DNA from: CAZEKB01 sp964512225 | Lineage (GTDB): Bacteria; Myxococcota_A; UBA796; UBA9615 | NCBI GenBank assembly: GCA_964512225.1 | Contig: CAZEKB010000007.1 | Coordinates: forward strand, 35,241 to 99,240 | Direction: 5' to 3' | DNA length: 64,000 bases | Part shown: in pieces, positions 52,931 through 61,125 of the stretch | How the letters are laid out: every line of letters starts with the position of its first letter | How positions within the stretch are numbered: the first letter of the stretch is position 1 | Translations under genes and position numbers: made by a program | Notes under the pieces: generated by a model | What the model was told of the DNA's origin: nothing | The model's database searches: none | What the model saw: only the letters and a program-made list of their open reading frames with translations

Positions 52931-54544
52931 TCAGGGGGCGAGGCGATGGACCTCGTCGAGCGCGAGGTCGACGTACGTTCGCGCCGTGCCGTCGGGCAGG
53001 CGCACGTCCACCTCCACCACCGGATCGCCGGGACCGAGACCGAAGTGGGCCACCGGCTCGCGAACGCAGTGCACCCCCGTGGTGGCGGCCCCGAGCCACT
53101 GGACGAACTCGCGCCCCTCGGTCCGCACCACGACCTCCGCGCCGAGCCCGTCGGGGTTGCCGACCGGGCCGTCCACGGCGACGGCGATCCACCGGTTGAG
53201 CGTCGGGGTCGTGCGCTGGATCGAGGCCGGGCCCACGTGGGAGGTGAAGAGCAGCTCGAGGGTCCCGTCGCCGTCGAGGTCGGCGGGCAGGACGCCGCGC
53301 CACGCGTCGAAGCCGTCGGTGGGCTCGAAGTCGAGGAGGTCGGTCCGCTCGCGGAAGCGCCCCGCCTCCGCGTGCCACTCCCACAGGTTGTTGACCATCG
53401 CCACGGTGTGCACGGCGTACTCGCGTCGGCCGAACGCGGCGACCATGTCGAGGTCGGCGTCGTTGTCGAGGTCGGCGAGCTCCACGCCCCAGGACGTCTC
53501 GTGCAGGGCGACGTCCTGGTTGACCGCGCCCCAGGCGCCGCCGACGTCCGCGGCGCCGTCGCTCCCCACGCTGCGGAGGTGCAGGCGGCCGAAGTTGTCG
53601 CTCACCGCGACCTCCACCGTGCCGTCGCCCTGGATGTCGCCGACGCCCACGCCCATGCCGTCGGCCTGCACGTCGAGGTTCCACGCCTCGGACGCCTCGG
53701 GCCACGCTCCGTCGGCGTCCTCGGGCTGCAGGTAGAGCCGGCCGGGGACGAGCACCGCCCCGCGATCCTTGACCGTGAGGAGGTCGAGGGCGCCGTCCCG
53801 GTCGACGTCCAACCAGCTCGCCGCGAAGCTCAACCCCGCCCGCCCCGCGGCGTCGCCGTAGCGCTCCGTGGTCTCCTCGAACTCGAACCCCCCGAGGCTG
53901 CGGAAGGCGCGGTCGGCGCCATCGGACGGGCGCGCGCCCACGAGGTGGCGACCCTGGATCGAGACGTACAGGTCCAGGGCGCCGTCGCCGTCCGCGTCGG
54001 CGATCGCGACGCCCTCGGGCCGCCGCTCGGGGGGCTCCGCGAGCAGATCGCCCGCGGCGGTGAAGCGTCCCTCGCCCTCGTTGCGGAACAGGGCGACGCG
54101 GCTGTCGGTGCAGATCAGCAGGTCGCGCAGGCCGTCCCCGTCGAGGTCGGCCGCGGCCACGCAGGTCGTCAGGGGGAGGTCCTCGAAGGCGGGCGCGTCC
54201 ACGGGCATGAAGCCGTCGCCGTCGCCCAGGTACAGCGCGTTGGGGCCGTACGGGGCCGTGAGCACGAGGTCGAGGTTCCCGTCGCCCGTCAGGTCCAGCA
54301 GGCCCGCGCCGCCCCCGTTGGTGAGGTCCTCCGTGTGCACGAGGCCGTGGCCCTTCGGGGGCTCGGGCGCCCGGAAGTCGACCCCCAGCTCCGGGGCCGC
54401 TTCCGCGTAGGCCCCCAAGCTTCGCCCGGGGAAGACCGACGGCGTGTCCTCGGGGGGCGTCTCGTCGGGGACGCAGCCCGCCAGGAGCGCGAGCGCCGGC
54501 ACCATCGAGGCGACCGCGGACGACGTCGGGCAGGAGGGTCCCAT
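52931..54544 (-). CDS. FG-GAP/VCBS propeller lipoprotein with ASPIC/UnbV-type end
   Basis: This 537-residue lipoprotein has a signal ending LALLAGC. At least seven repeats carry calcium-type DLDGDG or DxDxDGxxD loops (LLDLTGDGNLDLVL, AADLDGDGLRDLLI, ADADGDGALDLYV, DVDRDGALDLL). The end has GLGAEVVVRTEGREFVQWLG and HFGLGPGDPVVEVDVRLPDGTA, the ASPIC/UnbV signature. Such proteins are extracellular and bind ligands or surfaces. ATG 54544 is chosen over 54553 because TACAAT ends seven bases before it and overlaps the earlier ATG. It is divergent from the NHL-propeller gene at 54582. Confidence 0.9.
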   Translation of the reverse strand: MGPSCPTSSAVASMVPALALLAGCVPDETPPEDTPSVFPGRSLGAYAEAAPELGVDFRAPEPPKGHGLVHTEDLTNGGGAGLLDLTGDGNLDLVLTAPYGPNALYLGDGDGFMPVDAPAFEDLPLTTCVAAADLDGDGLRDLLICTDSRVALFRNEGEGRFTAAGDLLAEPPERRPEGVAIADADGDGALDLYVSIQGRHLVGARPSDGADRAFRSLGGFEFEETTERYGDAAGRAGLSFAASWLDVDRDGALDLLTVKDRGAVLVPGRLYLQPEDADGAWPEASEAWNLDVQADGMGVGVGDIQGDGTVEVAVSDNFGRLHLRSVGSDGAADVGGAWGAVNQDVALHETSWGVELADLDNDADLDMVAAFGRREYAVHTVAMVNNLWEWHAEAGRFRERTDLLDFEPTDGFDAWRGVLPADLDGDGTLELLFTSHVGPASIQRTTPTLNRWIAVAVDGPVGNPDGLGAEVVVRTEGREFVQWLGAATTGVHCVREPVAHFGLGPGDPVVEVDVRLPDGTARTYVDLALDEVHRLAP

Positions 54545-54551
54545 CGCGCCC

Positions 54552-54557
54552 ATTGTA
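54552..54557 (-). promoter_or_regulatory. -10 box (TACAAT) for a leaderless transcript
   Basis: On the minus strand TACAAT ends seven bases (GGGCGCG) before ATG 54544. It is the best consensus match in the 37-base divergent gap, and it rules out ATG 54553 if used. Confidence 0.5.
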
Positions 54558-54581
54558 GAGAGCGGGCACACTGGCCGGCGC

Positions 54582-55670
54582 ATGCGAGGTTCGACCCTGA
54601 TCGCCGCCGCGCTCCTGCTCGGGGGCTGCGACACGCCCTGCGAGGAGGGGCCCCCGGGGACGATCTGCACGGTCGTGGGCACGGGCGAGGCGGGCTTCTC
54701 GGGCGACTTCGGTCCGCCGAGCGAGGCGACGCTCTTCCGCCCGATCGACGTCGAGCTCGACGGCGAGGGGCGCCTCTGGATCCTCGACTGGAGCAACCAC
54801 CGGGTCCGCCGGGTGGAAGACGAGGCGATCCGCTCGATCGTCGGGACCCAGTGGCCGGGCGACGGCCCGCTCGACGGCGGCGAGGACGATCCGGTGGGGG
54901 TGCCCGGGTCGACGGTGTCCCTCAACCACCCGACGGACCTCGTCTTCGACCCGCTGACGGGCGACGGGCTGCTCTCGGCCTGGCACAACCACAAGCTCCG
55001 GTGGATCGACCCCGGGGACCGGGTCGGCATCGTCGCCGGGGGGGACCCGGGGTACGCGGGCGACGGGGGACCGGCGAGCGGGGCGCTGCTCGAGTACCCG
55101 CACAGCGCGGTCACGGACGGCGAGGTGGTGTGGTTCCTGGACAACGGCAACGGGCGGCTGCGGCGGATCCGGGAGGACGTCGTGCAGACGGTCGCGGGCA
55201 CGGGGGAGGTCGAGTTCAACGGCGATGGGCTCGGCAGCGAGGTCGCGCTGGGCCTGCCGGACGGCGGCGGCGAAGGCTTCCAGCCGGGGGGGCGGATCCG
55301 GTTCGCGAGCGACGGCACCCTGCTCCTGGCCGAGCCGCTGCACGGGCGGGTCCGGCGCTTCGACCCCGCGACGCAGCAGGTCACGACGCTCGTCGGCGGC
55401 GACGACGGGGTGGAGCTGCTCTACCCCAACGACGTCCTCGAGCGGGACGGTGCCCTGTGGATCGTGGATCGCGACGCGCACGCCGTGCTGCGCGTCGATC
55501 TCCAAGACCTCGACGTGACCGCGGTCGCGGGGGGGAACGGCGCGGGCTACGAGGGCGACGGAGGGCCCGCGGACGAGGCGTCCCTGCGGAGCCCGACGGG
55601 GCTCGCGTGGAGCGAAGACGGCCTGTGGATCGCGGACATGGAGAACCACGTGGTGAGGCGCGTGCTGTGA
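54582..55670 (+). CDS. NHL-repeat beta-propeller lipoprotein 1
   Basis: This 362-residue lipoprotein has the lipobox ALLLGGC. NHL-type blades follow: VVGTGEAGFSGDFGPPSEATL, RLWILDWSNHRVRRV, VGIVAGGDPGYAGDGGPASGALL and LWIADMENHVVRRV. The AGTGxxGxxGDGGPAxxAxL wording between blades is typical of secreted NHL proteins. It is probably a surface or periplasmic binding protein. CACACT lies nine bases before ATG 54582. The stop overlaps the next NHL gene by three bases, and the two are tandem paralogues. Confidence 0.87.
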   Translation: MRGSTLIAAALLLGGCDTPCEEGPPGTICTVVGTGEAGFSGDFGPPSEATLFRPIDVELDGEGRLWILDWSNHRVRRVEDEAIRSIVGTQWPGDGPLDGGEDDPVGVPGSTVSLNHPTDLVFDPLTGDGLLSAWHNHKLRWIDPGDRVGIVAGGDPGYAGDGGPASGALLEYPHSAVTDGEVVWFLDNGNGRLRRIREDVVQTVAGTGEVEFNGDGLGSEVALGLPDGGGEGFQPGGRIRFASDGTLLLAEPLHGRVRRFDPATQQVTTLVGGDDGVELLYPNDVLERDGALWIVDRDAHAVLRVDLQDLDVTAVAGGNGAGYEGDGGPADEASLRSPTGLAWSEDGLWIADMENHVVRRVL

Positions 55671-56830
55671 GGTGGCTCCCGCTCGTCCTGCTGGCCGGGT
55701 GCGCGGCCGCGCCCGGCTCGATCGAGACGGTCGTCGGGACGGGCGACGCGGGCCCGGGCGCGGAGGACGTGCTCGCTCCCGACGCGCGGCTCTACCTGCC
55801 GATGGACGTGCGCTTCGCCCCCGACGGGGCGGCGTGGGTCGACGACTGGAACAACAACCGGTTCCGCCGCGTCGATCCCGATACAAACCGGATCACGACG
55901 CGCATCGGGAGCGGCCGCACCGGCGACGGGCCCGACGGCCCCGTCCTCGAGACGGCCCTGAACCACTGCACGGACGTAGCCTTCGAGCCCGGGGGCACGA
56001 TCCTGCTCGCCGACTGGCACAACAGCCGGATCAAGCGGGTCGATCCCGCGTCGGGCACCATCGAGGCGCTGTGGGGCACGAGCGAGCGGGGGTTCGCGGG
56101 CGAGGGCGATCCGGTCGACGAGGCGGTGTTCAGCCTGCCCGTGACGCTCGTTTTCGACTCCCGAGGCCGCTTGGTGGTGGCCGACCAGGGGAACAACCGC
56201 GTCCGCCGGGTCGAGGACGGTGTGATCACCACGATCGCCGGGACGGGGCTCGGCACGGCGGATCCGGTGGACGGCGAGCCCCCGGAGCGGTGCATCGGCG
56301 CCACGCCCGTCGGCACGCTCGACTGCTGGGGCGGCGACGGAGGTCCCGCCACGGACGCCCTGCTCAACAACACGCTGGGGCAGTCGGGCGTGCCCATGGG
56401 GCGCGTGGCCCTGGACGGCGACGACCACCTCTTCATCGCCGATACGAAGAACCACGTGCTCCGGCGCGTGGACGACGCGACGGGGATCATCACCACGATC
56501 GCGGGCACGCCGGGGGTCCTGGCGACGGGAGCGGACGGCGATGGCGGCCCGGCGGTCGACGGCGCCTTCAACGCGCCCCACGACGTGGCCGTGGCCCCCG
56601 ACGGGACCATCTACGTCGCCGACACGGACAATCACTGCGTGCGGCGGATCGACCCGGACGGGACGCTGGGGACCGCCGCGGGCGTGTGCGGCACCGCGGG
56701 CTACGAGGGCGACGGCGGGCCGCCCGAGGAGGCCCTGTTGAACACGCCGTACGGAGTCTCGGTGGCACCCGACGGGGGCGTGTGGATCGCGGACACGTAC
56801 AACCACGTCGTCCGGCGGTTCGACCCCTGA
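55667..56830 (+). CDS. NHL-repeat beta-propeller lipoprotein 2
   Basis: This 387-residue lipoprotein starts at GTG 55667, which overlaps the previous stop as GTGA. The lipobox is LPLVLLAGC. Blades include AAWVDDWNNNRFRRVDPDTN, ILLADWHNSRIKRVDPASG, LVVADQGNNRVRRVEDGV, HLFIADTKNHVLRRVDDATG and IYVADTDNHCVRRIDPDG, with GDGGPA linkers between them. It is a closer match to the NHL consensus than its neighbour. It is followed by hairpins and the transposase remnant. No enzyme motif is present. Confidence 0.88.
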   Translation: MRWLPLVLLAGCAAAPGSIETVVGTGDAGPGAEDVLAPDARLYLPMDVRFAPDGAAWVDDWNNNRFRRVDPDTNRITTRIGSGRTGDGPDGPVLETALNHCTDVAFEPGGTILLADWHNSRIKRVDPASGTIEALWGTSERGFAGEGDPVDEAVFSLPVTLVFDSRGRLVVADQGNNRVRRVEDGVITTIAGTGLGTADPVDGEPPERCIGATPVGTLDCWGGDGGPATDALLNNTLGQSGVPMGRVALDGDDHLFIADTKNHVLRRVDDATGIITTIAGTPGVLATGADGDGGPAVDGAFNAPHDVAVAPDGTIYVADTDNHCVRRIDPDGTLGTAAGVCGTAGYEGDGGPPEEALLNTPYGVSVAPDGGVWIADTYNHVVRRFDP

Positions 56831-56838
56831 GAATCCTA

Positions 56839-56908
56839 TGGGGCGGAAGCCCCACGTCCTTCAGCTCCTGAGGAAGCTGTTCGTGGCAATGCCGCGACAC
56901 CTCAGGAG
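56839..56908 (+). repeat. two stem-loops between the NHL gene and the transposase remnant
   Basis: TGGGGC-GGAA-GCCCCA (56839-56854) is a perfect 6-bp stem with a GNRA-type tetraloop. CTCCTGAGG (56865-56873) pairs with CCTCAGGAG (56900-56908) across 26 bases. Neither has a T-tract. They sit where an IS110 left end and its bridge RNA would lie, directly upstream of the transposase start. They could also be a terminator for the NHL gene. Confidence 0.45.
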
Positions 56909-56913
56909 GCCGC

Positions 56914-57180
56914 ATGCGACGACACTCTCCCTCCATCCCCATGACGACGGCCGTGGTCGGGATCGACCTCGCGAAGCGGCGTTTCGTCGCGTGGTCCGGC
57001 GGATCGACATCGACCGCTCGAAGTTGCGGCAACGACGGGGCGGGCTTCGTGCGCTTCGCCGAGTACCTCGACGGTGTCCGCGGTGACGGTGGGCTGGTCG
57101 TGGCCTTCGAGCCATCCACGCACTCGTCCGCGACGGTGTCGACTTCGACCCCTCGCGTCACGAGGCGCCGGCCTCAGTGA
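56914..57180 (+). pseudogene. IS110-family transposase remnant
   Basis: The reading frame gives the N-terminal DEDD domain of an IS110 transposase: AVVGIDLAKRRFVAW with the first catalytic Asp, GNDGAGFVRFAEYLDG, and LVVAFEPSTHS with the Glu. It then loses sense. A +1 shift recovers IHALVRDGVDFDPSRHE, which continues the same protein, so there is a frameshift near 57115, and only about 90 of some 400 residues remain. The C-terminal Ser domain is absent. The rest of the gap to 57335 holds the hairpin repeat and no gene. Confidence 0.55.
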
Positions 57181-57242
57181 TCTCAGCTACTTACAGAACA
57201 CCCTTGATCACTCGCGGCTTACATGATCAGCGGGCGTCCTGA

Positions 57243-57298
57243 GCGTCTGGGCGATCACCGCTCGCCGAAACGGCTCGTTTCCACCCGTCCTGAGCGCC
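57243..57298. repeat. dispersed copy of the 51-bp hairpin repeat
   Basis: This stretch shares GGCGATCA, TCGCCGAAACGG, CGTTTC and ACCC, in order and spacing, with the tandem units at 63897-63998. The core GAAAC-GGCTC-GTTTC is at 57267-57281. It lies between the transposase remnant and the broken NHL gene. TGATCAGCGG occurs on both sides, at 57224 and 57333. Confidence 0.6.
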
Positions 57299-57335
57299 CC
57301 CGTCGTGAGCGCCCCGACGCGGGTCGCCCGGCTGA

Positions 57336-58474
57336 TCAGCGGCCGTCGAGCGCGTCCACGGCCCCGTCCCACACGAAGATCCGCGAGCCCTCGGTGTCGG
57401 CGATCCACAGGTCGCCGTCGACGAGGTGGATGCCCCCCGGCCCCATCAGCGGCATCTCGAGCGGAGGCGCCGACATGCGGGGCGGCGGGGCGGCCTCGCC
57501 CGTGCCCACCACCACCCGCAGCTCGCCGTCCGGGGCGAGGGCGGAGATGCGGCGACCGCGCTGCTCGGCGATGAGGACCGTCCCCCCCGGGGTCACGGTG
57601 ATCGCGTCGGGCCACTCGAGGGTGCCGGGCTCGCCCACGAGCGTCGTGACCTCGGAGGTCGCGAGGTCGAGGCGGCGGATCCGGTGGTTGCGGGAGTCGG
57701 CGACGAGGAGCGCGTCGTCGTCCGCCCAGATCCCCCGGGGCAGGCTCAGATCGGTGACCACGGTCTCGATGACGCCGTCCTCGTCGATCCGCCGCACGGT
57801 GCCCAGGACCTGGTCGCACACGTAGACATCGTCGCCCGCGAACGCGACCCCCGCGGGGTACCAGAGCTGCGCGTCGATCGCGGGGCCTCCGTCGCCCGAC
57901 TCGCCGAGCTCGCCCGTGCCCGCGACCACCTCCACGTCCCCCGCCTCGTCGATCCGGAGGAGGCGACCCTCGTGCAGGGGCACCACGTACAGCAGCCCGT
58001 CCGGCCCCACGCCGATGTCGATCGGGTTCTCCAGCGGGCTCTCGGTCGCGGGGCTTCCCGGCTGCGAGTAGGCGTGGATGCCGTTGCCCACGCGCGTCGC
58101 GACCAGCCCGTCGTCCGTGAGCGCGCGCACGCGGAGGTTGTTGAAGTCGACGATCAGGATCTCGCCGTGCGGCCCCCGCCGGCCCGCCGGGGGGGGGGGG
58201 GAGTCGGGGGGCCGGGGGGGGCGGCCCGCGCCGGGGTGGTGAGCGCGGGCCGGGGTTGGTTTTTTATGTCGACGAGCTGTAGCGCGCGGGCCGGCGGGGG
58301 CGGCACCGACGTGGGGAGGTAGAAGTCGGTCTCCCGGGGAGCGAGCCCGTCGCCGTTGAAGCCGAGCTCGCCGGTGCCCGCGACGACGCACACCTCGCCC
58401 TCCCCGCAGGTCTCCTCGTCGACGCACGCAGCGGCCGGCAGGAAGAGCAGAAGCGAGAGAACGCGAGCGCGCAT
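57336..58474 (-). pseudogene. NHL-repeat lipoprotein 3, frame broken by a G-rich segment
   Basis: The start at 58474 is a good lipoprotein (VLSLLLFLPAAAC) with VVAGTGELGFNGDGLAPRE, a first NHL linker. From about 58320 to 58170 the frame passes through low-complexity G-rich sequence with a run of 13 G, and a frameshift is needed. From about 58165 the propeller resumes (GEILIVDFNNLRVRALTDDG, VYVCDQVLGTVRRIDEDG, ALLVADSRNHRIRRLDLATS) to the stop. The inserted text LQLVDIKNQPR looks like a corrupted copy of ILIVDFNNLRVR. An assembly or read error is the likeliest cause, so the real gene may be intact with about 330 residues. Confidence 0.65.
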
Positions 58475-58498
58475 GGGTCCTTGTACACGAGGGCTGCG

Positions 58499-58504
58499 TA
58501 GACT
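58499..58504 (+). promoter_or_regulatory. -10 box (TAGACT) for a leaderless transcript
   Basis: TAGACT ends six bases (TCGGGG) before GTG 58511, supporting that start. It sits in a 36-base divergent gap with the NHL gene starting at 58474. Confidence 0.45.
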
Positions 58505-58510
58505 TCGGGG

Positions 58511-60442
58511 GTGACGTCGGGCACCGAGAGGGAGGAGCGGTCCGGACGCGTCTTCGCCGTGGCCCTCTGCCTGGCGTTCGCGGGGTGGCTGCTGACGTGG
58601 GCCGCGCTGGACCGGCGCCCGCCCGACGACCACGACGACTTCTACACCCACCTGTCGATCCCGGTCGCGTTCGAGGCACACGCCGCGGCCCCGTGGGAGA
58701 TGCCGGGGGTGCTCCTCGACCACTTCACGGGCGGCAGCCTCCACCCGCAGCTCGCGCAGACCTCGCTGGTCGCCACCCTGGGCACGTTCGGCGTCGGCCG
58801 CTTCCAGCTTCGGGCGACCAACGCGCCGTGGCTCTTCCTCCTCCTCTTCGGCACGTTCCTGCTCGCGCGGGAGCTGTCCGGACCGCGCCTCGCCCTGCTG
58901 GCGGTGTTCCTCGTCGGCACCCTGCCGATCGTCCTGAACTACAGCCGCAAGTGGGACATCCAGTTCCACGCCGCGTGCCTCGTCCCGTTCGGCCTGTGGC
59001 TGGCCGTGCGCGCCCTGCGCGACGGGCGGCGACGGTGGTGGCTGGCGTTCGGGCTGTGGCAGGGCATGCGGGTGTACAGCCACCCGATCCACCTCCCCGA
59101 CATCGCGGTCACGGTCGGGCTCGTGGGGGCGGTCCATCTCGCGCCCGCCGTGCTCCGCCGCGACGTGGGAGAGGCCCTCCGCCGGGCCCGCCCCTGGCTC
59201 GCGGCGACGGCCCTCGTCGCGCTCCTCGGCGTTTGGTACACGGGCTTCTTCGGCGACGTCCTGGGCGAGCCCGAGTACTCGCTCCGCAAGTACGTGCAAG
59301 CGCGGCACTCGTATACCGAGGGGGCGTGGATCCAGGGGGCGTCGGTGCTCGCCGTCCTCCGCCTGGGCGCGGACCTCGTGCGCGAGGTCTTCTGGCTCCA
59401 CCTCATGCCCGGCGCGGCCTTCCTCCTGCTCCCGGGGCTCCTGGCGCTGCCCGGCCGGCTGCTGCGTCGGCCGGACGACGTCACGACGTGGGGCATCGAG
59501 TGGATGCTCCTGCTCACGGTCCTCGCCCAGATCCCGCCCCTGGGGCTCGCGGCGAGCAACCGGGCGTACCTCAACGACTGGCTGTTCATCTTCCCCACCA
59601 CGGTCGTGCTCGCGCTCGTCGCGCTCGGGGGCCTGTCGGAGCGGATCGCCGGGGACCGCCGGCGACGCATCACCCGGGAGGCCTGGGCCGCGGCGGCGGT
59701 GCTCAACGGGCTCTGGGTCGCGATCGCGCCGATCCACGCGTCGCTGGCCGGGCCCGACCCGATCGAGCAGCCGGACCACTACGGCGAGCTCCCGATCGAT
59801 CTGTTCACCCATTCGACCTCGGGGCGGCACCTCGTGACCCACCACATGGTGGTGCGCCGTCGCCTCGCCCACGTGGAGCTGGCGGAGCGCGCCCGGGAGA
59901 CCGTGGGTCCCGACCTCGAGACGCTCGACCTCGGCCTGCTCGACCTGACCTGGGACCCGGCGCGGTTCGGCGCGAGCGGCTGTCGCCTCGGAGACCCCGG
60001 CCACCGCTCGTCGTGGCGATTCGGGCGTCCCGACGAGTCGACGCCGAGCAGCGAGCCGAAGATCTCCCCGTGGCCCTTCGCGTTCGAGCGCTTCGCCACC
60101 CTCAACCTCGTGACCGCCGCGTCGGACTTCACGCCGGACAGCCTCCCTCGCCTCGTCGTCGTGCGCCTCTGGATCGACCCGTCACGACGGTGGGAGAACG
60201 AACCTCACGAGTGCGACCCGCGTGACCGGGTGCCCGAAGGCTTCGTGGCGACGGCGCGTTCGATCGCTCGCTCCCGGCTCGGGTCGCACGCGGAGATCCT
60301 CGCGGTCGACGACCCCACGGGGGCGCTGGTGGGGCGCACGATCGAGTGGGTCCCCGATCCCACCTACCTGGGCATCACGCTGTGGATCGACCGCGGTCCG
60401 GGCGCGGCGGGCGCCAAGGTTCAGGGGGACGAGGACGTCTGA
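58511..60442 (+). CDS. GT-C type membrane glycosyltransferase-like protein
   Basis: This 643-residue integral membrane protein has nine to eleven hydrophobic segments in its first 420 residues. An early acidic loop, RRPPDDHDDFYTH (about 35-47), corresponds to the catalytic Asp loop of GT-C enzymes such as ArnT and the PMT family. LPIVLNYSRKWDIQFHAACLV and NRAYLNDWLFIFPTTVV lie in later loops. The C-terminal 220 residues are soluble and may be periplasmic. It probably moves a sugar from a lipid carrier to a lipid or protein. Donor and acceptor are unknown. Start GTG 58511 is supported by the promoter. Confidence 0.75.
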   Translation: MTSGTEREERSGRVFAVALCLAFAGWLLTWAALDRRPPDDHDDFYTHLSIPVAFEAHAAAPWEMPGVLLDHFTGGSLHPQLAQTSLVATLGTFGVGRFQLRATNAPWLFLLLFGTFLLARELSGPRLALLAVFLVGTLPIVLNYSRKWDIQFHAACLVPFGLWLAVRALRDGRRRWWLAFGLWQGMRVYSHPIHLPDIAVTVGLVGAVHLAPAVLRRDVGEALRRARPWLAATALVALLGVWYTGFFGDVLGEPEYSLRKYVQARHSYTEGAWIQGASVLAVLRLGADLVREVFWLHLMPGAAFLLLPGLLALPGRLLRRPDDVTTWGIEWMLLLTVLAQIPPLGLAASNRAYLNDWLFIFPTTVVLALVALGGLSERIAGDRRRRITREAWAAAAVLNGLWVAIAPIHASLAGPDPIEQPDHYGELPIDLFTHSTSGRHLVTHHMVVRRRLAHVELAERARETVGPDLETLDLGLLDLTWDPARFGASGCRLGDPGHRSSWRFGRPDESTPSSEPKISPWPFAFERFATLNLVTAASDFTPDSLPRLVVVRLWIDPSRRWENEPHECDPRDRVPEGFVATARSIARSRLGSHAEILAVDDPTGALVGRTIEWVPDPTYLGITLWIDRGPGAAGAKVQGDEDV

Positions 60443-61125
60443 TCCGGGGCGGGGGCGAGCACCAGCCGGAGGTTCGCCGAAGCCTGGTGCTCGATGTGGG
60501 CGGTCTCCCAGCGCGCCCGGAGGGGCCCGAGCGCGGCCTGCAGGCCGAGGGTCGGCAGGTCGAGGCCGGGGAAGTCGTGCAGGACGACCTCGATCCGGTC
60601 GGCGGCGACCCGGCGGACCTCGAACGTGCCCTCGAGATCGAGCGACGTCGACCCCGCCCGCAGGCGGATGCGCCCTTCGCCGACCGCCCGCGCGCCGACC
60701 TCGCGCGGGGCCGTCCCCAGCGCGGCGCCGAGGATGTCCACGTGCACCCGATCCACCGGAAGCGGCACGCCGAGGTCGGGCAGCACGACGTGGACGGTGC
60801 CCCGGCTGAGGTCCAGGTTGCGGGCGTCGAGCACCACGTCGCCGGAGACGCCGAGGGGCAGCGTGCGCGTGGGGCCGTCCCCGGTGACGAACTCGGCCGC
60901 GAGACGACTGGCGGACGAGTCGACGCGCCAGGTCCGACGGGGCCCCGCGTCCGACTCCTTCAGCGCGCGGTAGAGCGGCTCGACCGGCTGCGGCGACTCG
61001 AACCAGTCGCCGAAGCCCTGCGCGTCGCGGAGGCTGAGCTGATCGTCGTCGGGGCGCGGCATGCCCCACGCCGTCAGGACCACGAGGAGGACCCAGAGGA
61101 GGGCGATCGTGCGTGGGCTCCTCAC
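60421..61125 (-). CDS. YceI-like exported protein
   Basis: This 234-residue protein has an N-terminal hydrophobic segment (TIALLWVLLVVLTAWG) that may anchor or export it. Residues about 65-230 are beta-rich with WRVDSSASRLAAEFVTG and GTFEVRRVAADRIEVVLHDFPG, resembling the YceI lipocalin-like fold that binds isoprenoid quinones or lipids. The start is GTG 61125, overlapping the Rieske stop (GTGA), so the two proteins are made together. Its 3' end overlaps the end of the GT-C gene by 22 bases. Function is not established. Confidence 0.7.
   Translation of the reverse strand: MRSPRTIALLWVLLVVLTAWGMPRPDDDQLSLRDAQGFGDWFESPQPVEPLYRALKESDAGPRRTWRVDSSASRLAAEFVTGDGPTRTLPLGVSGDVVLDARNLDLSRGTVHVVLPDLGVPLPVDRVHVDILGAALGTAPREVGARAVGEGRIRLRAGSTSLDLEGTFEVRRVAADRIEVVLHDFPGLDLPTLGLQAALGPLRARWETAHIEHQASANLRLVLAPAPDQTSSSP

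Noticed and set aside
56568..57161. Leftward ORF of 197 residues over the NHL end and the transposase remnant
   Set aside because: Composition is GC-shadow-like, with no motif, and it crosses a frameshifted remnant read on the other strand.
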